Assembly (NCBI RefSeq): GCF_019175385.1
Contig: NC_083346.1
Location: 85,264,543 to 85,328,542, forward strand
Direction: 5' to 3'
Source: Lycium barbarum
Lineage: Eukaryota; Streptophyta; Magnoliopsida; Solanales; Solanaceae
Length of the DNA stretch: 64,000 bases
Position 1 is the stretch's first letter; every line of letters starts with the position of its first letter. The notes under the pieces are model-generated. The model did no database searches. It saw only the letters and a program-made list of their open reading frames with translations, and had not been told where the DNA came from. Both the position numbers and the translations under genes were made by a program. Positions 35,861 through 47,754 of this stretch are shown one piece after another.

Positions 35861-36535
35861 TTAAATGCGAGTTGCTGCGATATTCATGCCTTCCATAAGC
35901 TTCCAAATCAACTCAACTAATGTCACAATCTGCCATGGAACTTCCCAGTTTTTATGAATCACCTTCTCTAGTAACAAGGAATCTGTCTCTAGTATCACTT
36001 GGTTCACATGAATGCCTTTTAAAAATCTCATAGCTTTTAGAATAGCCATGGCTTCAGCTTGGGTATTTGTGCTAGAAACATATACCATCTCCTTTGCCTG
36101 AGCATGTATGATATCCCCTTTTTCATTTCTAACACAAAAACCCCATGAACTTCTTCCTGGATTGCCCCTTGAAGCACCATCTGTATTACATTTCACCCAT
36201 CCCCTTTCATGAGGTTTCCACATCACCATTCTAATTTGAACTTTAGGGGTATATGTTTGTAATACAGTAACCAGTTCCTTCCACTTGTAAGGAGCATATT
36301 TAAAGTTACTCCTCCTTACCCTCATGAATAAAACAATAGTATGCATGATCTGATATATGAGTTTTACATGAGACATCTTTCCTCCATGTTTTATGGTATT
36401 TCTTCTTTTCCATAATTCCCACAATATAATTGCTGGAATAGCTTTAAAAATGTACCTTACATGAGGGTTAACCAGAGCTTCCCACCATAAATTAATCACC
36501 TGAATGATCTGCATTCCCTGAATGTTAATTCCCAC
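35861..36535 (-). pseudogene. LINE C-terminal RNase H domain
   Basis: 'ILWELWKRRNTIKHG' precedes the domain. RNase H shows 'VKCNTDGASRGNPG' (first Asp), 'TNTQAEAMAILKAM' (Glu) and 'ILETDSLLL' (Asp). A frameshift near 35870 separates it from 'REGNKIVDYLAN', the usual last helix. It would degrade RNA in the RNA-DNA hybrid. Confidence 0.85.
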
Positions 36536-36849
36536 TGGTCCACTAAATTGTCTTCATATATATTGAGCTGCTAGAGATTTTAAGAAAACATGGGAAAGTT
36601 TTCAACCTCTGGAACCTGACAACAGTAACATCTAAAGGGAAATTGGAAACCCCATTTCTGTACAACATCATCTAATGGAAGTTTATATTTCTAAAACCTC
36701 CACATTAAGAATAAGATTTTACAAGGAAATCCTTTAATCCACATGTTTCTATATAGGTTGCTAGTCTCTCGTCTCTGTCTCACTAATTGGAAAGCTGATC
36801 CAAGAGTAAATTTACCTCTAGGTTCTGGCTTCCAAAATGTTTTATCTAC

Positions 36850-37290
36850 TGCATCCTATTCTGTTGGTGGTGCTATTTTGTTCAGGATATGTTCCACTAT
36901 TGTACTGGGGAGTAGTCCTCTTAGCATAGGCTCATTCCATACCCCTGCTTCCACAGCTTCCTGAACTTGAACCACAGTTCTATCACATTCAAAATTTGCA
37001 CCAGTAGCATGGTACAGTGCCCCTAAACCAGTACAGTTATCCATCCAAAAGTGAGACAGCCCTTGTTTTTGTTGCCACTAGATTTCATGTTCCACCTGAT
37101 CTCTCAATTGTAACACCTTTTTCCAAACATAAGTACCCCTTTTCCGAGCAACTACAGCAACATTTTCTTTTTTTAAGTACTTATTACTTAAGTACATTCT
37201 CCAAAGGGACTGTTTTGTTCTAAAATTCCACCAAAGTTTAGCAAAGAGAGCTTTGGATACATCTTTAAACCCAAGTCCCCCCCTCATCAT
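36850..37290 (-). pseudogene. LINE zinc-binding RT tail (zf-RVT-like)
   Basis: 'GGLGFKDVSKALFAKLWWNF' and 'YVWKKVLQLRDQVEHEI' are typical of the segment following the reverse transcriptase in plant L1 proteins. Frame changes occur near 37078 and 36850. Confidence 0.7.
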
Positions 37291-37389
37291 AAGGATGACA
37301 CAAAATAGTCCAAGAAGTCCAATGTTTGCTAGAATTTCCTACTGAATTACTCCAAAAAAATTTAGCAAACATCCTATGAAGATTAACAA

Positions 37390-38583
37390 TTACCCCAGCT
37401 GGAGGATCACAAGCAGACAAAATATGAATGGCATACTTTGTAGGACATGCTTTATTAAAGTGATCCTACCTCCTATAGAAAGCAATTTACTAGTCCAGGA
37501 GAATAACCTGTTACTAACCTTGTCAGTAATTTCTTTATAATATGCTATCATCCTTCTGCTGTAATAAATAGGCACCCCAAGATAGGTGAAAGGGAAATCT
37601 TTTCTTGGAATCCTTGTAATATTATGCACTAGGTTCACAGCTACATCAGAAGCCTTTTCATGTATATAAACGACACTTTTTACCTTATTAATCAGTTGTC
37701 TACTAGCCTTCTCATAATTAGATAGAGTCTGCATTATTAGCTTCAAAGAGTAATCATCAGTCGCGGTGAAAATGATTGTGTCATCTGCGTAGGATAAGTG
37801 ATTGATACAAGGACTCCATTTTGGCATTCCAAACCCCTTAAACTTCTTCTTCTGATGTAAAGCATTCAATGCCCTAGACAAGCATTCAGCAGCTAGAATA
37901 AAAAGGGTTGGAGAGAAAGGGTCTCCCTGTTTTACCCCTCTTGTGGATTTAAAGAAACCATGTGGTTGTCCATTAATAAGGATAGAATACCAATTATTAA
38001 AGACAATGCTGTAAACCATATCAATTAGCATTTCACCAAAGCCCATTTTCCTTAGCACTTTTGTCAAGAATAACCAAGAAACCTTGACATATGCCTTTGT
38101 CATATCCAACTTGATCACAACATTAGCAGGTTTTCCTCTTATCCTTATGTCATGCACTATTTCTTGTACCAACAGAATATTTTCCACTATACTTCTGCCC
38201 TTTACAAAACCTGCTTATTGAGGTGAGATAATATCTGGAAGTAACTGTACCAACCTTTCATGTATGATTCTGGAGAAAATCTTGCTGGTAAAGTTGTTTA
38301 AGCTGATAGGCTTCAAGTATGAGAATGTTAAAATGTCCTTTTTCTTAGGTATAAGCACCAAATTAGTGCAACTGATATACCGAGGTAGCTGATGCCCACA
38401 GAAAAAGGATTGCACCATTTGCACATTACCATCTGCAATTATCTCCCATGTATGCTGAAAAAACTTCCCTGTAAAACCATCTGGACTACTAGCACTGTCA
38501 GCATTTAAGCCAAATACAGCTTTCCTTACTTCATCTGCATATGGGAATTTATGAATCTCTACATTCTGTTTTGCAGAAACCAT
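37390..38583 (-). pseudogene. LINE reverse transcriptase
   Basis: Blocks run in order: 'SSPDGFTGKFFQHTW', 'TNLVLIPKKKD', 'KPISLNN', 'AGFVKGRSI', 'VIKLDMTKAYVKVSW', 'GVKQGDPFSPTLFILAAE' and 'LSYADDTIIF'. The YADD box is intact. A TAA at about 38217 lies where the family has a glutamine (SPQQAGF). The thumb segment extends to about 37390. Confidence 0.88.
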
Positions 38584-39044
38584 CCTAGGGATATTATCAA
38601 GAATCTCAAAATCAATTAGATGTTGTTTCTAAGAGAACTGGTCGCTGTAGAATCTAATTGCCTCCTGAATGATATCTACCTCCTGATCAAGCCATATACC
38701 ATTGGGATCTTGTATCTTCTTAATCTGCAATTTACTTCTTTTACCTTTTACATGTGCATGGAAGAATTTAGTGTTTCTATCACAATCTTTGAACCATTGC
38801 ATGCCAGCTTTCTGCTTCTAGAACTTTTCCTCCATTGCATAGAATCTAATTAGCTCAGCTTGTACCTTCTGTAACCTTTCCCTATTTGCACTAGAGGGAT
38901 GTTGCTCAAATTCCATTTCATGTACCTTCACCACCTCTTCCAAAGATGCAATTTTCTTGAAGATGTCCCCATACGTGTCTCTACTCCACTTTGATAATGC
39001 TTTACTGACCTTTTCCATTTTGTTGTGTACCTTAAAAAAAGGGT

Positions 39045-39630
39045 CTAGGCCAAAGTTTCCATTCTAATTCTGTTTGACAACCTCCAAGAAAGTCTTCTGC
39101 TCCACCCAAAAATTAAGAAATCTTCCTTGTAAGTAATCAACAAAGGGGCATGATCAGATCCTTGTTTAATTAGATGTTCCACCTCCAAATTAGGAAATTT
39201 GTTCATCAGAGTCTGATTTCCTAGACATTTATCCAACCTTTTGAAAATACAAGCCTCATCTGATCTACCGTTCCACCAGGTATAAATGCTACCTTTAAAA
39301 CCCAAATCTGATAACTGACTAAGATTTAGACAATGCAAAATGTCTTCTGTTTCCCCAAATGATACTGGTAAACCCCCACATTTCTCAGCCTCATCCAAAA
39401 TCACATTAAAATCACCACCTACCAACCAGGGCGATTGAATCTGTGCTGATATTGTGCCAAGTTGTTCCCATTCCCAACCATTGTCTGTACATATCTATGT
39501 GTCTAATATGTTGAAATGGTTCCATCAAAGCTATAAAATTGAATTGCTTTTGTCTATTCATCATAACCACTCTTTCAAAGGCCTGTTGAGTATTAACAGA
39601 CCTTGTGTTCCATATCAGTGACTGATTCAT
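39045..39630 (-). pseudogene. LINE apurinic-type endonuclease domain
   Basis: It starts 'IWNTRSVNTQQAFERV', then 'FNFIALMEPFQ' with the catalytic glutamate, 'GGDFNVIL' with the DxN pair, and 'QGSDHAPLL' with the SDH motif. A frame break at about 39425 splits it. It would nick target DNA to prime reverse transcription. Confidence 0.8.
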
Positions 39631-40799
39631 TGATTAGATGATTTATCAATATCTAGCTTTGTTTGTACCCCTCCAGTTATTTTAGGAGGGACACTTTTTC
39701 CTCTGATCGTTCTTGACTGTTTTTGTTCCTTTCTTGCTTTTGCAGTTTGTCTAGGTGAAATATCTCCCATTTTGCCTTATAATTCTTCCTGATATATGCT
39801 ATTACTGTGTCCACATGATTATCATCCCCAATGTCTATTGGGATTTCTGACTTCTTTTCTGATTCTTGCTCCAGCAATTGTGATTCTAGATTGGACACCT
39901 CTTGACCCCCTACATTCCTCTGTGCTGGAGATTTTATACTATCTGCCTACTTTTCTTTATGTTGTATCTCATCTGCATTGTGCTCATCATCCTACTTATC
40001 ATCCATGACAGAATTATCAGATGGAGATACTTCAGAAACCAAATCTGGTGGTTTATCATCAGGAGGCTTCTCCTCAAGTAACTTGCTATTCCTGACTGCA
40101 CCATCATTCACACTTTCTGATTCCATTGTTTTAGAATCCTCTTTTTGTATATCATATTCCTGCTGGCTATCACTGATTCTAACTACTTCTAACTTGGAAC
40201 TGTCACTATCAGATATAGATATATTCCCTTTGTTTCTTGTTGAAGTGTTATACTTGCCATGTTCTGTTTCCTTTCCTACATGCTATTGCTCTTCATTGTT
40301 ATGTTTCCCACTCTCCATCTTATTAGTCTTCTCCTGATTCTTGACTTTGGTCCCACTCCCTTTATCATGTTGTTTTCCAAATAAGGCCTCCACCCAAGGT
40401 TTAGTTGATTCTACTTTCTTCTGCTCATCTTGAACTCTCTGTGTATTATTTCCATCTTTCAATTTGTCCTCATTGTCCAGACTTTCAAGAGTACTGAATT
40501 TCTTATTGTTTTCAGTCTTTTTTGCATCGGTTTGCTTCTCATTGATTTTCTTCCTCACCTCCTTGTCCTTGATGACCCCTGTTATTGTTCTCTTTGTTCT
40601 TCTTGTTTTGTACCACATTCCATTGCTTTTGTTCATGCATATTTCCCACAAACTTGCCTGATTTTACTACTTTTTGTACAGGTTGTTTTGGCTTCTCATG
40701 TTTTTTCCTTTTTCCATTATTGCCCAGGTTTGGTGGTTGTCTGTGACCCACATCCGGCTATTGTTTCTTTGCTGATATGGAAGCTTGATTTGTATGTTG

Positions 40800-41121
40800 C
40801 TGCTTCTTCATTGATTTGGTTTTATCACTTTGCTATTGCATCTTCTCCTTCTCTTCTTCCTTTTCTTTTTTTTGGTCTAAATTCTGGGTGGATACTCCAA
40901 CATCCATCCATGTCATGCCCTTGTAATTTACAATGTGTGCAATACTTTGGCAAATAGTCATACTGAATTTTTTGCCACTTTGATTGCACTTCCCCAGTAT
41001 CCTCATCAAGACAATTGATTTGGATCCTTTTTGGTAATTCTTTTAATAATTCCACTTCCACTTTAACTCTTGCACAACTTGGCCTTGTTTTGTTATTTGT
41101 AGCTTTATCAATCACAAGTGG
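40800..41121 (-). pseudogene. LINE ORF1-type protein, zinc knuckle region
   Basis: From 'TPLVIDKATNNKTRPSCARV' the frame leads to 'YDYLPKYCTHCKLQGHDMDGC', with a C-x2-C-x4-H-x4-C knuckle, then a basic KKRKGRREGE tail. This is the DUF4283/zinc-knuckle type ORF1 of plant L1 elements, which binds the element RNA. The N-terminal DUF4283 half is missing. The serine/glutamate/lysine-rich stretch at about 39640-40780 continues the protein with several stops. Confidence 0.75.
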
Positions 41122-41451
41122 AGTGTAACAGCCCAGGCCACCGCTTGTAGAAATTGTCCGCTTTGGAGCCTTACTTACGCTCCCATTAACTAAACTTGTC
41201 CTCTTCGTCAATACAACCCTGCAATTTAGATGAAATAGTACCAAGAATGAGCTTTCATATCATTGGCTCTACTGCACGATCTATGATCAGAAGGAAAGGT
41301 AACCATCCTAAATATCCTATAGCCTCCTACCTATAAGTGTGGTGCACAACACACCCATAGAGAAGACTCTGCTGGATACGGCTCATAGACAAACCTAGGA
41401 CGAACTGCTCTAATACCACTTTTGTCATAGCCCAACCGGAGATGCTGATGT
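41122..41451 (-). repeat. LTR-element leader pieces in inverse orientation
   Basis: On the - strand the order is: an LTR end 'ccggttgggctatgac', a TGGTATTAGAGC primer-site-like sequence (about 41412-41423), then leader sequence like the one after the primer site at 15000-15100 ('agcagttcgtcct', 'tgtgttgtgcaccaca', 'atttaggatg'). The stretch 41122-41175 begins TGTAACAGCCCAGGCC, a different Solanaceae LTR-type start. The region is a mosaic. Confidence 0.55.
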
Positions 41452-41922
41452 TGTTGGTTGTTGAATCGAGATTTCGGGCTAGGCATAAAAGCAGGGGAGA
41501 TGCTGTCAAAATTTCGACAGATTCTAGAAAGAGTTAGTTTGAGGGCTTAAGACAGGCCTATGAAGATGAGTCTAACAATAGTATAAATTTTATTGAATAT
41601 AGATTTACGAGCCTGGGAGGACAAGCGTTAAGTAGTTAAAGTTAAGGCGACCGAAAAGGTATGTTAAGGCTTTCCCTTTCTTTCTTTTTGGCATGATCCT
41701 ATGATATCATCGGACAATGAATACTCGAGTCTCTATATTACTCTACTCTTAGAAGTATTAGGAGTATACCCGTTGTTGATGATCTTGTACCCCTTTGTTA
41801 TGATTGTTCCTTCTGTTCATGGGTCCTGAGTTTCTATTATGATAATGTTAGTCCACATTTATGCATTACATGCATTTACATATATGCATATTGACCCGTG
41901 ACCAGAAGGCTTTATATACGCG

Positions 41923-41960
<38 letters not shown>

Positions 41961-42740
41961 GGTATGGGAAAAGGGCGAGGCATTATATACGCATTACCAC
42001 CTGATCAGCTGGTGCACAGTGATGATGATTATGATGCTCGAAGGGGCTGCTCGAACGGGACATTATGCTATTATGCCCGAAGGGGCCTGTTTGATGATGG
42101 GATATGGATCGGGCCGTACGTTCTTCGGCACTATGACCTATGCATATCATACGCCCTCAGAGGCATTTTTAGTAAGCAGATTCATTCATACAGATATGTT
42201 TAGATAGTCAGACATATAGATACATTCATACAGATATGTTCAGACATACAGATGTATTCAGTCAGTCAGTTTAGTTTATGCCTTTCAGATTGTCTTCATG
42301 ACTCCTATGTATATGTTACTCTTACACCTTACATACTCAGTACATTATCCGTACTGACTCCCCTATTGTGCCGAGGGGGGGAGGGGGCTGTGTCCATGCC
42401 CACAGGTTCAGATAGCTAGGAAGACAGATCGCATCCTTAGGCTGCTTCTTCAACTTGATAGTGGAGCACTCCTCTCTTGTCAGAGTTGCTGTATGGACCG
42501 GGTATGTGTCCTGATGTTATTGGTAGGGCGGAGGCCCTGTCCCGTCCACAGCATGTCCAGTATGTCAGTAGAGGCTCATAGACGCTTGTACTCAGTCAGA
42601 CAGTATGGCCCGCCCAGTACCCATTTGGTTACATAATTTATCGGGTAGCCTTGTCGGCTCGTACCCCGGTTCAGTTTAGTGATGTATATATATATATATA
42701 TATATATATTTTGAGGACTGTGACTCTCCAGCTTATGATA
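41452..42740 (+). repeat. Tekay-like LTR fragment, + orientation
   Basis: Same block order as the LTR at 12211-14984: 'ttcgggctaggca' (about 41473), 'ttggcatgatcct' (about 41690), 'cttacatactcagtacat', 'actgactccc', a G-run, 'gtccatgcccacagg', 'aggccctgtcccgtc' (about 42529) and 'gtagccttgtcggctcg'. It stops about 150 bp before the expected LTR end. It includes near-repeats of 'cattcatacagatatgtt' at 42183-42250 and a TA run at about 42684-42708. Confidence 0.75.
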
Positions 42741-43537
42741 TCTATCAGTCAACAAATCATGTCGTGGCCATCCAAGGGTGGCCGATGTGATTTAGTTAGG
42801 GTTTTTCAGTGTTTTCTCTCATTCCTATCTTCTATTTTCCTATTGCATATGTAAATCTCAACCTTTGGAAATGTGTCTTCAATTTTTTAACATTTATTGC
42901 ATATTCGTGTATGCAGCCTTCTCTCATCCTTTATTATTGCGTGGGTTTACAGACTCATACCATATCAACTCTGTTTTACACATATTATCAAAGACTAAGT
43001 TCTCCCGGTTTCACTGAGTAATTTTCAAGTTCCGAAAGTCGATCGTAAGAACTTCAAATTTGTTTTGTCTCTTTCCTTTTGCTTTCTCTTCGTTTTCTAC
43101 ACACTTTACTTTATTGCTTTGCTGGTGGAATTATTGTTAATCATTTGATATTCTCACATATGCAATTTGCCAAAAGTTCTCCACCCTTAGCTGCTTTATT
43201 AGACCTATGTAATTTCACATATATATATATATTTTTTAATTTTGTGATTTGCTAGAATTAATTTATTCATTTACCACCGAATTCTAATTGATCTCTGTAC
43301 TATTCCAGTTATGGAGCTTAAACTCAGCAATTGCTTGCGTCGATATTCATTTTGAACTCACCCGCTCAAATGATGGATGCAAATAATGAGATTGTTCTGT
43401 TAATAAAATATATCACTGTTATTATTTCACTGCTATTATTTTGTTACTTTTATGCTATGCAACTTTTGTTTTCTGCTCTTTACCATGTACTATATTCATG
43501 TCATTTTGTCATTTTTTTCCTTTTTACGGTATACTGT
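42741..43537. other. AT-rich stretch without recognised gene
   Basis: T-rich + strand sequence with several splice-like motifs. No frame longer than about 76 codons and no similarity recognised. Confidence 0.4.
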
Positions 43538-43790
43538 GAGCCCGTTTGGATTGACTTATAAATTGCTTATAAGTTGCTTATAAGCTGTTTTCAGCTTTTT
43601 TGAGTGTTTGGCCGATCAACTTAAAGTCATTTTGTGCTTAAAATAAGCTCAAAAAAATAATTGGGCTCAATTGACTTAACTTATCTAAAGTAGCTTATAA
43701 GCTGAAAACAGTTTATAAATAAAAAAAATAAGTTAGACTACCTCAATTTTTTTTTTTAGCTTATAGGCAGAAGTCCATCCAAACAGACTT
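43538..43790 (+). mobile_element. MITE copy 1 of an inverted pair
   Basis: Starts GAGCCCGTTTGGATTG and ends in a diverged inverse of this. The interior has 'cttataagctg' repeats. Copy 2, directly adjacent, is its reverse complement. Confidence 0.8.
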
Positions 43791-43791
43791 T

Positions 43792-44024
43792 GAGCCCGTT
43801 TGGATTGGCTTACAGCTTAAAGCTGTTTGCAGCTTATAAGCTGAAAAAAATAAATTGGGGTAGTCCAACTTATTTTTTTTGGCTTATAAGCTGCTTTAGA
43901 TAAACTAAGTCAAATGGGTTCAATTATTTTTTTGAGCTTATTTTAAGCATAAAATAACTTTAAGCTGACCAACCAAACACTCAAAAAAGCTGAAAACAGC
44001 TTATAAGCCAATCCAAACGGGCTC
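43792..44024 (-). mobile_element. MITE copy 2 of an inverted pair
   Basis: Starts GAGCCCGTTTGGATTGG and ends CCAATCCAAACGGGCTC. TTT flanks both sides (43789-43791 and 44025-44027), suggesting a 3-bp TSD and a PIF/Harbinger-like origin. Superfamily is uncertain. Confidence 0.8.
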
Positions 44025-44027
44025 TTT

Positions 44028-45016
44028 GTGTTTCTATTACTGTAGCAAAAAAGAGTAGGCACTTCCTGACCTAGGTGTCAATTTAGCTACCAAGTTTTCC
44101 CAAGTAGAACATTGACAAGTGAAACTCAAGTTAAAGCCTCATTTGTTTTGCATTTAATGAAAGTTTGAATGATTAAGATTTCAACCCCATTTAGTGCATT
44201 TGATTTTTCATTATAAAAAAAAATCTCTTATTAGATCTGGAAGCATGTTCAGACATTAAATACATGCTTTGTTTCGCTCTTCCACTCATGCCGTTTTTTC
44301 CTTCCGCCAAAAGAATTTCACTCATATCTCTCTCTTTCTCCAGATACGAGCCGGTTGCCAAATAATTTCCTCAGCAAGATTTCAAATTTTTTTAGTTCGA
44401 ATCATATATCTTGATTCCGTGTTTTCGATGGCAATTTCTTGCTTTAAGATTAGAGTTAAAAGACCCATTTTCAAAATATAATTTAAGAAGACCAGTGTGC
44501 ATTGAAAAAAAATGGCGGATTAGGACGGGATGGTAAATTCCAGTAGAACAATGAAGAATTGCAACTTGTTACTGCACACGTTTCAATATCTTTGAAAAAA
44601 ATAAAAAATTATAGAATTTAGCTTTGGCTTCATTCCCTTTTCTTGTTTAACCTCGCTTCTCTGTCTTATAATTTATCTGTTCTCATGCTAAATGGAACAA
44701 AAACATTTTCTAGAAGACAATAATGATGACCAAAACGCCACCTTTTTGTAAGTGATTTCATTGTTTGGATAATTTTGATTAAAATATAAATTTATGACTA
44801 AATTTAAATTTTTCTAAAACTACATTTTGTTACAATAATAATTTTATTGGTATAAAATTTAATCACTTTTAAATTTGATTGTATATTTATTATGTTTAAC
44901 CATGGATATATTATGTTCATTCAAATGTTAAGAAAACAAACAGTCTTAATTATTCAGCGTTTAGATCTAGAGATCACATCTTAATATTCAGATGTGTATT
45001 CAGATTTAGACATCTT

Positions 45017-45062
<46 letters not shown>

Positions 45063-46039
45063 ATTTGCCCCTTGAGTGTTCCTGTAGTTCTTTCCCCCAA
45101 TCTATTTCCAAGTTATTATCTTGTGAATATTGAATATGCACCTGTCAAATTGCATCAGACTACTCTAAGAAGGATGTCATCACATCTATGTCTTTATCTA
45201 CTTAAAGTTAATCTTTATATCGCAATTGCTTGGTTAGTATTCTCTCTATCTTCAAAAATTCAAAGTAATAGAAATAAAAGTTTACAAACTATTAATTTAC
45301 TAATTATTTCTAACGCTATCTACAGCCTCTTACCTTGCTACTTTTAATTTCCATCAGGTTGTACGTTTCTTATATTTACTATTTTCTGCGCCTTTCGTCT
45401 TTCTTAGTTAAAAGATATTTTTATATCTAATATTAGAATTAGATGCTATAAAATGCTAGAACACTCCAAGTCATTAGCGTTATCCTTCGGCACTTAATCA
45501 CATCATTATAGTTTCTTCAGTTACATTGTCTATCATAATTTTATATTCATTTTCCCTTTGAGAACTTTTTAGAATGGACATTTTTTTTATATGCAGACAA
45601 AAATGGTGGATGGACTGCAAGGAGGAGAAGAATTCGAGATGATAATACATTTTGGATGCACTTGTATTCAAGAAGGCTTGATTTAAAAGTTGGATTTATT
45701 TTGTTTAATTTGGTATTGCATATTCACACAGAACACATTGATTTTATAATCTGATTATTTTCTGTCAAATTCACAGAGAAATGGACTCATAAGTGTGAAT
45801 TAGATAAATAGTACATATACGTGTGTAGCTGTGATTTATATATATCAAATTAATTTTCTTATGTCAATATTTATTAAGTATCTCCATAACAAGTACGTAA
45901 CTATTAGTTTTTCTTTTTGCAGGTGTGGACCATGAAATTGACAATGATCGACTAGCCATCCTAATGAAGACTTGTTAATCGAATTTCCGTACAACTTCAA
46001 CAAAATACTTCTTTCATTCAACAATATAAGCTTTCGGGC
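44028..46039. other. AT-rich stretch without recognised gene
   Basis: No coding similarity seen. It includes phrases such as 'attcagatgtgtattcaga' near 44980 that recall another Solanaceae MITE family, and a pure A-run at 45023-45061. Confidence 0.4.
45023..45061 (+). repeat. Poly-A run of 39 bases
   Basis: Uninterrupted adenine run. It could be a retroposon tail or slippage. No retroposed gene is visible to its left. Confidence 0.9.
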
Positions 46040-46235
46040 TTTGTGGGATTAATTGATTGGATACCCGAGACCCATAATCTTTCCTAGGAACAGCTTCTAC
46101 GACGTTCTCGCAAGAGCGAGGCACAGCGAGCCAAACCATTTTATCCTTGCGGCCCTCTTCTGCGTCGAGCTTCAAATTCTGTGACTCATAAGCCCTCCGT
46201 ATCTAAAGATAGATGGCTGTGTGCGGCTATGAAAA
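46040..46235. other. Possible insert of mitochondrial DNA (NUMT)
   Basis: GC content rises sharply over about 195 bp between AT-rich flanks. Phrases such as 'cctaggaacagcttctacga' and 'cgagcgaggcacagcgagcc'-like text recall plant mitochondrial intergenic sequence. Recognition is from memory and unproven. It directly precedes the Helitron start. Confidence 0.4.
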
Positions 46236-47407
46236 GGCTGAAGTTATCTATCTATATCTATATTATATTAGAAGCATGAACTCCTTAACTTGAAAGTTAA
46301 ATTACTTAAATACCCCTATAGAAACCTAATTATCCTATTTAATTAAAAATAAATAAACTGCCCCAAACCCACGCTTGAATACAAACAATGTGCCATTTGA
46401 GACAAAAAAACTGCCCAATACCACGCTTGGATACAAAGTTGTGCTGCTTGAGAGACTAAACACTAATTGAAACATGATTACAAACATGAGTTCCAATATG
46501 GCAATGTCTGAAAGTTCTCACATTCTCCATGTCTTTCTGGTGAATATAAAACAACAACAACATACCCAGTATAATCCCATAAGTGAGGTCTGGTGAATAT
46601 CATTGTGGAAATTACTTTGATATATATATAGAGAGAGAGAGAGAAAGGTAATATTTGCTATTTCTTGTTTAATTTCTGAGATGCTCACCAACATGTGGCA
46701 TCTGTTTTTCATTTGGATGGAAAGACATAGCGTCAAAGCAATATGAATTAAGAAGAAAACAACAATAACAACTGGTTTGACCTTCTTAACGCTTTTCTTT
46801 TGTTTGCCAATTTTTCACTTTTTGTGATTTTGGGAAATATTTCTAAAAATGTTATTCATAGATTTTTTTCCTGGACGATCTCATAGTGTAAATTGTGTGT
46901 TTGTGTGTGTATTATAATTAGGAATAACACATGTTTGAAAGTTAAAAGTGTAATTCAGTCGCTAAAACGTAATTGGCATAAACAGTCATATGTAGACATC
47001 ATTGAGATTTCAAATAGTGATCAAATGATATAAGTATAATATTTCAAAGAATCGTAAGACTTATATATACACTTTAAAGTAATTATATCATTTTGAGATC
47101 AGACAAAATTAAATGTGAGATTTTTATTCAGTTATTATTGTAGCTTTCATTCCAGGTTGAAGATATAAATATGATGTAACTGAAATATATGGGAAATATT
47201 TCCATCTTTGAAGAATTCAAGTTAACATACGCATGTTACCTTGTGGTTACACATTAATATATTAATTTGTGCTCTTAAACTCTGCTGCATGCATAATAAC
47301 ATATACTGAATTTTATACGTTAATACATATATAGAATGTGGGGTCAACTATATTTTCTACAAATTAAATTATTTAGAATAGTCCCGGGATAAAATTTTAG
47401 TACCTCC

Positions 47408-47580
47408 TTATCTCATGTTTGGTTGGAATAAAAATCCAGAATAACTAATATCGGGATTAGTTATCTCGGGATTGTAGCCTTATTTTATCCCACCTTGAGG
47501 ATGAAATAAGTAATCCCGGGATAACTTATCCCGGGATTAGTTATCCCGGGATAAGTTGTTTCCCAACCAAACGAGATAGA
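47408..47580. mobile_element. MITE with internal TCCCGGGAT repeats
   Basis: Inverted ends 'ttatctcatgtttggttgg' and 'ccaaccaaacgagataga' flank several TCCCGGGA palindromes. A short non-autonomous DNA element nested in the Helitron. Confidence 0.6.
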
Positions 47581-47754
47581 GTGTTATGTGTCGGCATGTC
47601 GCATACGGAGCCAAAGAACAACTGGATAGACAAAACATATTGAAAAAATTTACTCTTTGTAGAATATTTATTGTTTAGTATAACTACATAGGCATAGATC
47701 ATTATTTTAACATGCGATGTTTAGGTTTCTTAACTTAGCAATATATGCAGGATA

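Larger units (their letters stand above)
34810..41121 (-). mobile_element. L1-type LINE with RNase H, decayed and 5'-truncated
   Basis: Read leftward: an ORF1-type CCHC region, endonuclease, reverse transcriptase, zinc-binding RT tail, RNase H and a long 3' region. The 3' end holds a GCCC-TAC-GGGC stem-loop (34840-34850) and a short A-rich tail, like other plant L1 ends. The 5' border at about 41121 abuts LTR-type sequence beginning TGTAACAGCCCAGGCC. No TSD found. All frames are broken. Confidence 0.85.
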
